Assembly (NCBI GenBank): GCA_947483075.1
Contig: CANKLE010000015.1
Location: forward strand, 1-51,751
Length of the DNA: 51,751 bases
Direction: 5' to 3'
From: Flavobacteriaceae bacterium
GTDB lineage: Bacteria > Bacteroidota > Bacteroidia > Flavobacteriales > Flavobacteriaceae
Position numbers and translations under genes: made by a program. The notes under the pieces were generated by a model that worked only from the letters and a program-made list of their open reading frames with translations, ran no database searches and was not told the DNA's origin. Shown one piece after another: positions 28,959 to 37,995 of the stretch. How positions within the stretch are numbered: position 1 is the first letter of the stretch; the number at the start of each line of letters is the position of its first letter.

Positions 28959-29996
28959 CTAGATAAAATACTTCTTCTTTGCCCAAGCGGCAAATTTTAC
29001 CAGCAACAAAAGTGCCGGAACTTCTACCAAAGGTCCAATAACCCCGGCAAAAGCTTGGCCACTATTAAGACCAAAAACCCCGATTGACACGGCAATGGCC
29101 AACTCAAAATTATTGCCTGATGCGGTAAACGAAACGGCTGCCGTATCGGCATAACTGGCTCCCAATTTTTTGGCGGTAAAAAACATCAGCATAAACATGA
29201 TGCCAAAAAACAGCACCAAAGGCAAGGCGATGCGCAGCACATCTACCGGTATAGCTACAATCATTTGTCCTTTGAGGCTAAACATCACCACAATGGTAAA
29301 GAGCAAGGCAACTAAGGTAAATGGCGAAATAAAGGGCAAGAAGCGGTAAAAAAACCACTGATCCCCTTTGATTTTTCGCAATCCCCAACGGCTTAGCATG
29401 GCGGCTACAAAAGGTATTCCCAAATAAATCCCCACCGTTTGTGCAATTGAAACAAAGGAAATGTCTACATGCACTCCTTGCAAACCTACCAAAGGCAACA
29501 TGATTTCTAAATAAAAATAGGCATAGGCGCTAAAAAAAAACACTTGTAGCACACTGTTGATCCCCACCAAACCAGCGGTTAGTTCCCGATTGCCTTGTGC
29601 CAATTCATTCCACACGATCACCATGGCAATACAAGGCGCCAAGCCAATAATGAGTAAACCTGTGAGATAGTCGGGTTTATCGGACAAAAAAGTAATGGCC
29701 AAGACAAACATCAACAATGGCCCAATGATCCAGGTGATAAACAAGGAAGTCCAAAGCAATTTACCTTGCTTGAACAGGGCCGGAACCAGTTTAAAATCAA
29801 CTTTGGTGAGCGGCGGATACATCATGATGATCAAGCCAATGGCCAACGGAATATTGGTTGATCCAGACGAAAGCGAATCAATCCAAGCCGATGAATCGGG
29901 AATAAAATACCCCAAGCCTACGCCCAAAAGCATGGCCAAGAAAATCCACAAAGTAAGGTAACGGTCTAAAAAGGATAAGCGTTTATTTGCTGGCAT
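28959..29996 (-). CDS. acr3: ACR3-family arsenite efflux transporter
   Basis: A 345-residue inner-membrane protein with about ten helices that exports arsenite. Typical ACR3 stretches are LIIMMYPPLTKVDF, IIGLAPCIAMVIVWNELAQG (with the conserved Cys of the arsenite path) and SFTASGNNFELAIAVSIGVFG. Last gene of arsR-arsC-acr3, two bases after arsC, indicating translational coupling. Strong family match. Confidence 0.95.
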   Translation of the reverse strand: MPANKRLSFLDRYLTLWIFLAMLLGVGLGYFIPDSSAWIDSLSSGSTNIPLAIGLIIMMYPPLTKVDFKLVPALFKQGKLLWTSLFITWIIGPLLMFVLAITFLSDKPDYLTGLLIIGLAPCIAMVIVWNELAQGNRELTAGLVGINSVLQVFFFSAYAYFYLEIMLPLVGLQGVHVDISFVSIAQTVGIYLGIPFVAAMLSRWGLRKIKGDQWFFYRFLPFISPFTLVALLFTIVVMFSLKGQMIVAIPVDVLRIALPLVLFFGIMFMLMFFTAKKLGASYADTAAVSFTASGNNFELAIAVSIGVFGLNSGQAFAGVIGPLVEVPALLLLVKFAAWAKKKYFI

Positions 29997-29998
29997 AA

Positions 29999-30613
29999 CT
30001 AGCTGTTTTTAAGTTGATTAAACACATAATAAAACTCAGAAGCAATTTGACGGCTGCGGGCTTCGTACATTTCGGCCATTTGCGGAGTCTGGTCAAACAC
30101 CTTTGGATCTTCATATTGAACGGTTATTCGTTGAGAAGCACCAGCAATAAAAGGACAACCCTGATCGGCTTGTGAACAGGTCATAATCGCAGCAAACTCC
30201 GAATGCGGATTAAATGGTGCATCGATGGTTTTAGAAAAACCGATGATTGGCGGCTCATTTTCATCAAATTTGATGGCGTAAACAGGATTAACTGTGTCAC
30301 TCATTTTCGTAATCCCAAAGCCTACTCCTCGCAAAGTTTCGATTACTTGCGGAAATAAAGCCGTGGCTTCGGTTCCAGAAGAATAACAACTTAGCTTATC
30401 AATTCCAAAATAATGGGCCATCGTTTGCGCCCAAATTTGCGAAAAATGACTGCGACGGGAATTGTGCGTGCAAATAAAATTCAGCCGAATGGCTTGATTG
30501 GCACCTTTACTTTTATGCATATAGGCAATAAGTGGCTGTAAAATCAACTTGCGCTCATCTGACACCTCCAAAAGGGCCAAGTCGCTGATGTAGTGGTTAA
30601 GTTTTGTATTCAT
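29999..30613 (-). CDS. Low-molecular-weight phosphatase-type arsenate reductase
   Basis: A 204-residue protein with the phosphatase loop C-T-H-N-S-R-R-S, giving Cys48 and Arg54 as the CX5R pair, as in thioredoxin-coupled ArsC enzymes. It is longer than typical ArsC (about 130-140), with 40 extra N-terminal residues and an internal extension. Context (arsR before, acr3 after) supports arsenate reduction ahead of efflux. The resolving cysteine is probably in IMTCSQADQGCPF. The ATG is the last unit of a seven-base tandem repeat. Confidence 0.88.
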   Translation of the reverse strand: MNTKLNHYISDLALLEVSDERKLILQPLIAYMHKSKGANQAIRLNFICTHNSRRSHFSQIWAQTMAHYFGIDKLSCYSSGTEATALFPQVIETLRGVGFGITKMSDTVNPVYAIKFDENEPPIIGFSKTIDAPFNPHSEFAAIMTCSQADQGCPFIAGASQRITVQYEDPKVFDQTPQMAEMYEARSRQIASEFYYVFNQLKNS

Positions 30614-30667
30614 AATTCATAATTCATAATTCATAATTCATAATTCATAATTCATAATTCATAATTA
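30611..30667. repeat. Heptamer array filling the arsR-arsC gap
   Basis: About eight units of AATTCAT (ATGAATT on the coding strand) run from the arsC start codon to the arsR stop codon. The last units degrade to AATTCATAATTAA. The array occupies the whole 51-bp gap and touches both genes. Each upstream ATG opens a five-codon frame Met-Asn-Tyr-Glu-Leu and stop. Confidence 0.92.
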
Positions 30668-30988
30668 ACAACAATTATAATTATTACTCTTATTTACCCT
30701 ACCCAAATATTGTTCGATTAGGTTGAACATCTCGGGATTCACGCAATAACAAATGGCTTTTCCTTCGATACTTCCTTGTATCAAACCTGCCAGTTTCAAT
30801 TCTTTGAGATGCTGTGAAATAGTGGGTTGTGCCAAGGGCAATTCGTTTACAATGTCGCCACAAATACAGCGATCTACCGACAGTAAATAATCAATTATCG
30901 CTAGTCGGGCCGGATGTGCCAAGGCTTTAAACAGCAAAGCCAATTGGTTTTGCGATTCGGTATAATGTTCGGTTTTGGTAACTCCCAT
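30665..30988 (-). CDS. arsR: ArsR-family metalloid-responsive repressor
   Basis: A 107-residue winged-helix repressor. The metal-sensing cysteines Cys41 and Cys43 are in DRCICGDIVNELPLAQPTISQHLKELKLAGLIQG, the standard ArsR arrangement, and two more cysteines end the protein (NNYNCC). It should release DNA on binding arsenite. It heads the ars operon and a 16-bp palindrome lies 13 bp before its start. Confidence 0.94.
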   Translation of the reverse strand: MGVTKTEHYTESQNQLALLFKALAHPARLAIIDYLLSVDRCICGDIVNELPLAQPTISQHLKELKLAGLIQGSIEGKAICYCVNPEMFNLIEQYLGRVNKSNNYNCC

Positions 30989-31000
30989 GAGTTTATATTT

Positions 31001-31016
31001 TAATATTGCAATATTA
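31001..31016. promoter_or_regulatory. ArsR operator palindrome
   Basis: TAATATTGCAATATTA is a perfect 16-bp palindrome. On the minus strand its first half (TAATATTG) is also a one-mismatch -7 box, so bound ArsR would block the ars promoter directly. Confidence 0.72.
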
Positions 31017-31044
31017 CGATAATAATTGTTTTGTTATAAAATTT

Positions 31045-31083
31045 GTTTCAGGTTTCAGGTTTCAGGTTTCAGGTTTCAGGTTT
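31045..31083. repeat. GTTTCAG heptamer array (left arm of a long inverted repeat)
   Basis: Five exact GTTTCAG units plus GTTT. It is followed by degenerate units GAAAACT, GAAAAAT and GATAAAT (31084-31104). Positions 31051-31083 can pair with the right-hand array at 31134-31166. Confidence 0.92.
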
Positions 31084-31132
31084 GAAAACTGAAAAATGAT
31101 AAATTAATTCCTGAAGAACTGTAGCAAATCAA

Positions 31133-31166
31133 AAAACTTGAAACTTGAAACTTGAAACTTGAAACC
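31133..31166. repeat. GAAACTT heptamer array (right arm of a long inverted repeat)
   Basis: AAAACTT, three GAAACTT units and GAAACC. In plus-strand RNA it pairs with the left array over 33 bases, each seven-base unit containing a single G-U pair. On the minus strand these positions would be C-A mismatches. Confidence 0.9.
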
Positions 31167-31247
31167 GGCAACAAACAACACATTTTTCCTTTCAAATTAG
31201 CTTCACCCTGCTGCTACATAACTTTTTTTATTCCCAATATATTTGTT

Positions 31248-31255
31248 TACTTTTG
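31248..31255 (+). promoter_or_regulatory. Predicted -7 box of the tpx operon
   Basis: TACTTTTG is an exact consensus match, 28 bp before the ATG at 31276. The upstream region is T-rich without a clear TTG. Confidence 0.5.
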
Positions 31256-31275
31256 AAGCTTTAAAAAAACAAGCT

Positions 31276-31779
31276 ATGGCTCAAATTACCTTGGGTGGAA
31301 ATCCCATAAACACAGTAGGAAAACTTCCATTAGTGGGCGAAAAAGCCCCCGATTTTAACTTAGTTCAAACCGATCTTTCTAAAGCCAATTTAGCCCATTT
31401 TTCTGGGAGTCGATTGGTACTCAATATTTTTCCCAGTATCGACACCGGAACTTGCGCTACTTCGGTTCGTCAATTTAATGCGAAAGCGGCTGCCATGACC
31501 AACACCAAAGTACTTTGTATTTCTCGCGATTTGCCTTTTGCCCAAAAGCGTTTTTGTGGAGCCGAAGGAATAGAGAATGTGATTAATTTATCTGATTTTG
31601 TGGATGGTCATTTTGGACAAGCCTACGGACTTACTATTGTAGATAGCGTATTGGCTGGTTTGCATTCAAGAGCAGTTGTAGTGATTGACGAAAACGGAAA
31701 AGTTATCTATACCGAACAAGTAGGTGAAATTGCAGACGAACCCAATTATGAAGCAGCCATTGCTGCGTTAAACAACTAG
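31276..31779 (+). CDS. tpx: Thiol peroxidase (2-Cys peroxiredoxin)
   Basis: A 167-residue peroxiredoxin that reduces peroxides with thioredoxin. [15 protein letters not shown] is the normal Tpx N-terminus. Peroxidatic Cys60 is in FPSIDTGTC and resolving Cys94 in QKRFCGAEG, matching the usual spacing. The frame opens upstream at a TTG (31243), but those codons lie over the predicted promoter, so 31276 is used. First gene of a long plus-strand run; dgkA follows after 7 bp. Confidence 0.95.
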   Translation: MAQITLGGNPINTVGKLPLVGEKAPDFNLVQTDLSKANLAHFSGSRLVLNIFPSIDTGTCATSVRQFNAKAAAMTNTKVLCISRDLPFAQKRFCGAEGIENVINLSDFVDGHFGQAYGLTIVDSVLAGLHSRAVVVIDENGKVIYTEQVGEIADEPNYEAAIAALNN

Positions 31780-31786
31780 AAAAGGC

Positions 31787-32161
31787 ATGGAATTTCAAAA
31801 AGACAACTCTTTTTTTACGGGTCGCATCAAAAGCATCGGATTTGCATTTAATGGCTGTATCAAATTGATCAAGACCGAACACAGCATCATGGTACAATCG
31901 TGTATTGGCGTAGTAACCATCATTCTTGGTTTTTATTTTGGTATTTCGAAAGAAGAATGGATGTTTCAGACATTGGCACTTGGCTTGGTTTTGAGTGTAG
32001 AGAGTTTAAATACAGCGGCCGAAAAAATTGCCGATTTTATCCACCCGGATTACCATAAACGCATCGGATTCATCAAAGATATTGCTGCCGGTGCCGTATT
32101 TTTTGCAGCTCTGGCCGCAATAGCGATTTGGTCAATTATATACATTCCTCGCTTTATCTAA
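31787..32161 (+). CDS. dgkA: Diacylglycerol kinase, DgkA family
   Basis: A 124-residue integral membrane lipid kinase with three or four helices. The catalytic helix ESLNTAAEKIAD (72-83) carries the conserved Glu, Asn, Glu and Asp, and HPDYHKRIGFIKDIAAGAVFFAALAA is the second signature. In Bacteroidota the substrate may be diacylglycerol or undecaprenol; sequence alone does not decide. It lies between tpx and ftsK in the same operon. Confidence 0.9.
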   Translation: MEFQKDNSFFTGRIKSIGFAFNGCIKLIKTEHSIMVQSCIGVVTIILGFYFGISKEEWMFQTLALGLVLSVESLNTAAEKIADFIHPDYHKRIGFIKDIAAGAVFFAALAAIAIWSIIYIPRFI

Positions 32162-32183
32162 TCGCTTTCGAAAAAAAATTGGT

Positions 32184-34652
32184 ATGGCAAAAACAACAAA
32201 AAATTCCGAAAACAAAACCGCTGCTCCCAAAACCGAATGGGAATTTACTCGCCAGCATAAATACCTGCTTGGCATCGTGTTGGTTTTATTTGCTGTGGCC
32301 TTATTGGTGGCTTTTGTTTCCTATTTTCTGCACGGCTACGAAGACCAAAGTACAATAACCGCCTTGACAGATCGCAGTGAAAAAGCACAAAATCTGTTGG
32401 GAAAATTTGGTGCGGTTTTGGCCGACTTCTTTATTTACCGCGGATTTGGTGTAGCCTCTTTTTTGTTTGTGAAGTTTTTTGCTGTGCTTGGGGCATTTTT
32501 AGTTCTCGACGCGCCGCTTAAACGATTGAAAAACATTTTATTTTGGGATTTATTTGCCTTGCTTGTGCTTTCTGTTGGCTTGGGATATTTTGCCGACAGC
32601 AGACCTGAATTGGGGGGAACAGTAGGCTATGAAATGAATTTGTTTGCCCAAGATTATGTGGGAAGTACCGGTACATTCTTAGTATTGGTATTGTCTGTGT
32701 TTGTTTACCTTATTTTTAAAATTAAAATAAATCCTGACGGAATTAAATCCTTTTTTGAAAGACGCAAAAAAGAATTTGCAGCCGACATGGAATCGCTAGA
32801 AACACCCAATTCGTCTGCAGAAACCGCTTACAATTTAGAAGAATACGCGGTAAATGAAATGCCTGAAAAACCTGCGCATCCCCAAATAGAAGATGAAATT
32901 CCCGAACCGGTAATGAAAACTTCTGCGTTCGAAATAGACAAAGAAGCCCTTAAGCCAACCATAGCGAATGCTTCTGAAATTCAGCTGGATCCCAGTCCCA
33001 AAGTGCACGCCCACATCGAAAAACCCTATGTAGCTCCCGAAATTATCCCTACACAAGACGAGAATTTTGTGATAGAGATGGCGGCCGAGGAAGCGACCAC
33101 CGAAGAAAATTTGGCCGCGCGTTTGGTTGCCGATTTTGGTTTATTTGACCCTACTTTAGAACTTTCCAATTACAAGTTCCCTACCCTCGATTTACTCAAA
33201 GAATATTCGGGTGGTGGCATTACCATCAACCAAGAAGAATTAGAAGAAAATAAAAATAACATTGTAGAAACCCTGCGCAACTACAAAATTGAAATCGCAC
33301 AAATCAAAGCAACAGTTGGCCCTTCGGTGACCTTGTATGAAATTGTGCCCGAAGCCGGAATTCGCATTTCAAAAATCAAGAGCTTAGAAGACGATATTGC
33401 CCTTTCCTTATCGGCATTAGGAATTCGTATCATTGCCCCTATTCCGGGCAAAGGAACTATTGGTATTGAGGTTCCCAACAAAAACCCCACGATGGTTTCC
33501 ATGAAAAGCGTGATTGGATCTACCAAATTCCAGGAAGCAGAAATGGAATTGCCTATTGCTTTAGGAAAAACGATCTCGAACGAAACCTTTGTAGTTGATT
33601 TGGCCAAAATGCCTCACTTGTTGATGGCAGGTGCAACAGGACAAGGAAAATCAGTTGGTTTGAACGCCGTATTGACTTCCTTATTGTACAAAAAACACCC
33701 GGCAGAAGTAAAGTTTGTCTTGGTCGATCCCAAAAAAGTAGAGCTCACCTTATTCAATAAAATTGAGCGCCATTACTTGGCCAAATTACCCGATTCTGGC
33801 GATGCCATTATTACCGACAACACCAAAGTTATCAACACCTTGAATTCGCTGTGTGTAGAAATGGACAACCGCTATTCCTTGCTCAAAGACGCCATGGTGC
33901 GCAACATCAAGGAATACAACGATAAATTCAAAGCGCGCAAATTGAATCCCGAAATGGGACACCGGTTTTTGCCTTACATCGTGCTCGTTGTCGATGAGTT
34001 TGCCGATTTGATCATGACCGCAGGAAAAGAAGTTGAAACGCCTATTGCCCGTTTAGCTCAATTGGCTCGTGCCATTGGAATTCACTTGATCATTGCTACC
34101 CAACGTCCGTCGGTAAATGTAATTACCGGAATTATCAAAGCCAATTTCCCCGCTCGTATTGCCTTTCGCGTAACCTCCAAAATAGATTCCAGAACCATTT
34201 TGGATACCCAAGGAGCCGATCAGTTAATTGGCCGCGGAGATTTGTTGTTTTCTAACGGAAACGATCTGATCCGAGTGCAATGTGCCTTTGTAGATACGCC
34301 CGAAGTAGAAAAAATAACCGATTTTATTGGTTCTCAAAAAGCCTATCCCGATGCCTATTTGTTGCCCGAATTTGTGGGCGAAGACGGTGGAGGAAGTCAC
34401 CTAGATATGGATATTTCTGAACGCGATTCACTTTTTCGTGAAGCGGCAGAAATTATTGTTACGGCTCAGCAAGGATCGGCTTCTTTGTTGCAACGTAAAT
34501 TGAAGTTAGGCTACAACCGCGCCGGTCGCCTCATTGATCAATTGGAAGCTGCCGGAATTGTTGGTCCGTTTGAAGGCAGTAAAGCACGCAACGTAAACCT
34601 CTCCGATTTGAGTGCTTTGGATCAGTTTTTTAGTAATGAACAAAACGAATAA
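32184..34652 (+). CDS. ftsK: DNA translocase FtsK/SpoIIIE
   Basis: An 822-residue DNA pump coordinating chromosome segregation with division. Four N-terminal membrane helices (about 27-180), an acidic linker, then the motor: Walker A GATGQGKSVGLNA near 483, Walker B LVVDEFADL and ATQRPSVNVITG. The C-terminal winged-helix gamma domain (ASLLQRKLKLGYNRAGRLIDQLEAAGIVGP) reads polar motifs. The linker is short, giving a compact FtsK. Next in the operon is lolA, 6 bp on. Confidence 0.95.
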   Translation: MAKTTKNSENKTAAPKTEWEFTRQHKYLLGIVLVLFAVALLVAFVSYFLHGYEDQSTITALTDRSEKAQNLLGKFGAVLADFFIYRGFGVASFLFVKFFAVLGAFLVLDAPLKRLKNILFWDLFALLVLSVGLGYFADSRPELGGTVGYEMNLFAQDYVGSTGTFLVLVLSVFVYLIFKIKINPDGIKSFFERRKKEFAADMESLETPNSSAETAYNLEEYAVNEMPEKPAHPQIEDEIPEPVMKTSAFEIDKEALKPTIANASEIQLDPSPKVHAHIEKPYVAPEIIPTQDENFVIEMAAEEATTEENLAARLVADFGLFDPTLELSNYKFPTLDLLKEYSGGGITINQEELEENKNNIVETLRNYKIEIAQIKATVGPSVTLYEIVPEAGIRISKIKSLEDDIALSLSALGIRIIAPIPGKGTIGIEVPNKNPTMVSMKSVIGSTKFQEAEMELPIALGKTISNETFVVDLAKMPHLLMAGATGQGKSVGLNAVLTSLLYKKHPAEVKFVLVDPKKVELTLFNKIERHYLAKLPDSGDAIITDNTKVINTLNSLCVEMDNRYSLLKDAMVRNIKEYNDKFKARKLNPEMGHRFLPYIVLVVDEFADLIMTAGKEVETPIARLAQLARAIGIHLIIATQRPSVNVITGIIKANFPARIAFRVTSKIDSRTILDTQGADQLIGRGDLLFSNGNDLIRVQCAFVDTPEVEKITDFIGSQKAYPDAYLLPEFVGEDGGGSHLDMDISERDSLFREAAEIIVTAQQGSASLLQRKLKLGYNRAGRLIDQLEAAGIVGPFEGSKARNVNLSDLSALDQFFSNEQNE

Positions 34653-34658
34653 TCACGC

Positions 34659-35300
34659 ATGAAAAAATTATTTTTTTGGGTACTCATTTTGGCCCTAGGC
34701 ACTCAAGTACAAGCCCAAGATAAAAAAGCAAAAAACCTGTTGAACCAAGTGAGTTCGAAGGTGAAAAGCTATAAAAACATCAAAATAGATTTTAAATACA
34801 GTTTGCAAAACACCAAAGAAAATGTAAATCAAGAGAGCAGCGGTTCTGTCGTGTTGCAAAACAACAAATACCAGTTGCAACTCATGGGAATGACAAAATT
34901 ATTTGACGGAAAAAGAGTATACACCATTAATCCAGAGGACGAAGAAATCACCATTTCGAAAGGCAACGACAAAGAAGACAACCTAATTACACCTTCTAAA
35001 ATGTTGACTTTTTATAACAAAGGCTATTCCTATAGTTGGGACATTCTGCAAACAGTAAAAGGGCGCAACATTCAATACATCAAATTGATTCCTACTAAAA
35101 CCAAAGACCAACGGAAGCAAATTTTGTTGGGAATTGACACCAAAGCCAAACAAATTTATACCCTGATCGAAGTGGGCAAAAATGGGACAAAAACTACTTT
35201 GACAGTCGTCTCATTCAAATCCAACCAAAAATTAACCGAGAGTCAATTTAAATTTGACAAAACCAAATACCCCAACTACTACATCAATACGATAGAATAA
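34659..35300 (+). CDS. LolA-like outer membrane lipoprotein carrier
   Basis: A 213-residue periplasmic protein. Signal peptide MKKLFFWVLILALGTQVQAQ; the rest has the LolA-type open barrel pattern (KSYKNIKIDFKYSLQNTKEN, SGSVVLQNNKYQLQLMGMTKLFDGKRVYTINPEDEEITIS). Expected to shuttle lipoproteins to the outer membrane. It sits between ftsK and an Lpt permease, an envelope-biogenesis context. The family is divergent in sequence, hence moderate confidence. Confidence 0.83.
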   Translation: MKKLFFWVLILALGTQVQAQDKKAKNLLNQVSSKVKSYKNIKIDFKYSLQNTKENVNQESSGSVVLQNNKYQLQLMGMTKLFDGKRVYTINPEDEEITISKGNDKEDNLITPSKMLTFYNKGYSYSWDILQTVKGRNIQYIKLIPTKTKDQRKQILLGIDTKAKQIYTLIEVGKNGTKTTLTVVSFKSNQKLTESQFKFDKTKYPNYYINTIE

Positions 35301-35303
35301 ATT

Positions 35304-36746
35304 TTGAAAATTCTAGACAAATACATTCTACGCACGTTCCTATTTACCTTTACTTCGGTATTTGTAATTCTGTTTCTCATTTTTATCCTGCAAACCATTT
35401 GGCTATTTATTGCTGAATTGGCCGGAAAAGATTTGGATACAATTGTGATATTAAAATTCCTTATCTACAAAATGCCTAGTGTTGTGCCATTGGTGCTGCC
35501 ATTATCTGTATTATTGGCCTCGATCATGACCTTTGGCGATTTGGCCGAAAACTATGAATTTGCCGCCATCAAATCTTCTGGTATTTCGTTTAATAGAGCC
35601 ATGCGCAGTTCTACCCTTTTTATATTGCTGTTGAGTGTGGGCGCATTTTTCTTTGCCAACAATGTCATTCCGTTGGCCGAATACAAGTTCATCAATTTCA
35701 GGAAAGACATAGCCCAAGTAAAGCCCGCCATGGCCATTGCCGAAGGACAATTTAGCGACATTGGCTATTACAACATCAAAGTCGATAAAAAAACAGGCGA
35801 AAACGGAAATTTTCTGCACGGCATTACTATACATAAAAAAATAAACCTGTACGACGGCAGTAAAAATGTAATCAAAGCCAAAGATGGCGAACTCGTGAGC
35901 AGTAACGATTCAAACCTTTTGCAAATGGTGCTCCACGACGGTTACTATTACGAAGATATTATTCCGAAAAAATACGAAGACCGCAGCAAATTGCCTTTTG
36001 CCAAATCGTCTTTCAAAAAATACATCATCAACATCGATTTATCTAAGCTCAATGGCTCTGCAGAAGGAACCGCGGAGATTACCAATACCAATACCATGTT
36101 GACCGTAAATGAATTGAAATACACCATCGATTCGTTGCAAAAAATATATTATAAGGACGTGAAATCCTTTACAGAGAATATTTCTCAACGCAATGCCTTA
36201 AACGAAAAAACTGCGGCGGCAAAGGCAAGAATGAAACTGTACAACTACGAACCCAATTTGTTGGCGCACCAGACTATTTTTGAGAAAAAAGACATCTTTA
36301 CCATAGCCAACAGCAGCATTACGAATACCAATTTTTCTATAGAAGGATCTAAATACGAAATGGAAGCCAAAACCAAAGACATCAACAGTCACTGGATTGC
36401 GCTTTATGATAAATTTGTAATTGCCTTTGCTTGCCTACTCATGTTCTTTATAGGTGCCCCTTTGGGAGCCATTATTCGCAAAGGAGGTTTAGGGCTGCCT
36501 ATTGTATTTGCTGTGTTGATTTTCATCATCTTTCACTTCATCAATACCTTTGGTAAAAAAGTGGCGCAAGAAAACGGCATCTCTCCCTTTTTAGGGTGTT
36601 GGATGTCTACCATGGTATTACTGCCCTTGGCTTTATTTTTGTCTTACCGTGCTACCAATGATTTGGGGTCCTTCTCCTTTGATGGAATAACTATACCCCT
36701 TCAAACTGCTTTTAAAAAATTATTTCCTGGTGCAAAAAACGTCTAA
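35304..36746 (+). CDS. LptF/LptG-family lipopolysaccharide export permease
   Basis: A 480-residue YjgP/YjgQ-family inner-membrane permease. It begins with a TTG codon (MKILDKYILRTFLFTF), three bases after lolA; no ATG lies in a suitable place. Helices flank a large periplasmic beta-jellyroll region (about 120-330), and the C-terminal helices are FIGAPLGAIIRKGGLGLPIVFAVLIF. It works with LptB to pull LPS from the inner membrane. LptF versus LptG cannot be told here. The stop abuts the ribB ATG. Confidence 0.9.
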   Translation: MKILDKYILRTFLFTFTSVFVILFLIFILQTIWLFIAELAGKDLDTIVILKFLIYKMPSVVPLVLPLSVLLASIMTFGDLAENYEFAAIKSSGISFNRAMRSSTLFILLLSVGAFFFANNVIPLAEYKFINFRKDIAQVKPAMAIAEGQFSDIGYYNIKVDKKTGENGNFLHGITIHKKINLYDGSKNVIKAKDGELVSSNDSNLLQMVLHDGYYYEDIIPKKYEDRSKLPFAKSSFKKYIINIDLSKLNGSAEGTAEITNTNTMLTVNELKYTIDSLQKIYYKDVKSFTENISQRNALNEKTAAAKARMKLYNYEPNLLAHQTIFEKKDIFTIANSSITNTNFSIEGSKYEMEAKTKDINSHWIALYDKFVIAFACLLMFFIGAPLGAIIRKGGLGLPIVFAVLIFIIFHFINTFGKKVAQENGISPFLGCWMSTMVLLPLALFLSYRATNDLGSFSFDGITIPLQTAFKKLFPGAKNV

Positions 36747-37880
36747 ATGAAAACTGATAAAATTCAATTAAATACCATAGAAGAGGCCATTGAAGACATT
36801 CGCCAAGGCAAAGTAATTATAGTGGTTGATGACGAAGATCGCGAAAATGAAGGCGACTTTTTGGCTGCGGCCGAACTGGTCACACCCGAAATGATCAATT
36901 TTATGGCTACACATGGTCGCGGCTTAATCTGTGCGCCACTTACCGAAAAACGTTGCCACGAATTGGAACTGCACTCGATGGTAAAAAACAACACCGATCA
37001 CATGGAAACGGCCTTTACCGTATCGGTAGATTTAAAAGGCCAGGGTGTGACCACCGGAATCTCGGCGGCCGATCGGGCCAAAACTATATTGGCCTTGGTA
37101 AACGAAAACACCAAACCCCACGAATTGGCGCGTCCGGGACATATTTTCCCCTTAACTGCCAAACAAGGTGGCGTGTTGCGCCGCACCGGACATACAGAAG
37201 CTGCTATTGATTTTGCGCGTTTAGCGGGCTTTAAACCAGCTGGTGTGATCGTAGAAATCATGAACGAAGACGGTTCCATGGCCCGTTTGCCCCAACTGGT
37301 AGAAGTGGCTAAGAAATTTAACTTGAAATTGGTCTCAATAGAAGATTTGGTTGCCTACCGCATGCAACACGACAGCTTGATCGTGAAAAAAGAAGACTTC
37401 GAAATGGAAACCCGTTTTGGTACGTTCCGTTTGCGTGCCTATTTGCAAACCACCAACAAACAAGTGCACATAGCCCTCACCAAAGGCAGTTGGAACAGCG
37501 GCGAAGCAGTACTCACTAAAATCATTTCCAATCAAGCCAACAACGACATCCTAAATGGCCTCACCGACAGCAGAGACAAAAAAATGGAAGAAGTTTTTTC
37601 GCTGATTCTTCAAGAACAAAAAGGCGCGGTAATCTTCATTAATAGCGAATTGGACTCGGCTGATTTATTGAATCGATTATCCGAACTCAAACAATTGCAA
37701 ACCGAAGGCAATGCCCAAATTCCTCAAATAAAAATGGACCTCAAAGACTTTGGTATTGGGGCCCAAATTTTACATGACATAGACATTTCCAAAATACGCC
37801 TTATCTCGAATTCTATGCAAGCCAAACGCGTCGGAATGATTGGGTATGGCTTGGAGATTTCGGAGTATGTAGGGTATTGA
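36747..37880 (+). CDS. ribB: 3,4-dihydroxy-2-butanone 4-phosphate synthase with degenerate RibA domain
   Basis: A 377-residue protein. Residues 1-205 are a complete RibB ([34 protein letters not shown]), making the four-carbon unit of riboflavin from ribulose 5-phosphate. Residues 215-377 resemble GTP cyclohydrolase II only in outline ([30 protein letters not shown]). No cysteine occurs in this half, so the three zinc-binding cysteines of RibA are missing, as is its SEC..T segment. The second activity is probably lost; a separate RibA must exist. Last gene of the tpx operon. Confidence 0.92.
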   Translation: MKTDKIQLNTIEEAIEDIRQGKVIIVVDDEDRENEGDFLAAAELVTPEMINFMATHGRGLICAPLTEKRCHELELHSMVKNNTDHMETAFTVSVDLKGQGVTTGISAADRAKTILALVNENTKPHELARPGHIFPLTAKQGGVLRRTGHTEAAIDFARLAGFKPAGVIVEIMNEDGSMARLPQLVEVAKKFNLKLVSIEDLVAYRMQHDSLIVKKEDFEMETRFGTFRLRAYLQTTNKQVHIALTKGSWNSGEAVLTKIISNQANNDILNGLTDSRDKKMEEVFSLILQEQKGAVIFINSELDSADLLNRLSELKQLQTEGNAQIPQIKMDLKDFGIGAQILHDIDISKIRLISNSMQAKRVGMIGYGLEISEYVGY

Positions 37881-37904
37881 TTAACGATTGTTGATTTTTG
37901 ATTG
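37877..37904. repeat. Heptamer array at the ribB stop codon
   Basis: TTGATTA, ACGATTG, TTGATTT, TTGATTG: four units of period seven with GATT in constant phase. The first unit contains the ribB stop codon (37878-37880). Confidence 0.65.
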
Positions 37905-37907
37905 ATG

Positions 37908-37923
37908 TCCCGAAACTTCGGGA
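37908..37923. terminator. Hairpin after the tpx-ribB operon
   Basis: Perfect 7-bp arms TCCCGAA and TTCGGGA around AC. No T run follows, so it may be a dispersed palindrome or a 3'-end-protecting hairpin rather than an intrinsic terminator. Confidence 0.5.
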
Positions 37924-37925
37924 TA

Positions 37926-37956
37926 ATTGCTTCACTAGTTCGAGCAAAGCTCTCGG
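37926..37956. repeat. REP-like element, copy 1 (left of higBA)
   Basis: A 31-bp element starting ATTGCTTC and ending CAAAGC-TC-TCGG. It matches the element at 38746-38776 in 25 of 31 positions and lies on the other side of the higBA module. Confidence 0.6.
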
Positions 37957-37995
37957 GTGTTGAATGTAAGCTTGAGCAAACGATTAGGCTTGTAA

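Noticed and set aside
30611..30667. CRISPR-like array
   Set aside because: Units are seven bases with no spacers; it is a simple tandem repeat and no cas gene is near.
31243..31275. Eleven-codon N-terminal extension of Tpx from a TTG
   Set aside because: It overlaps the predicted -7 box and the family starts at the next Met.
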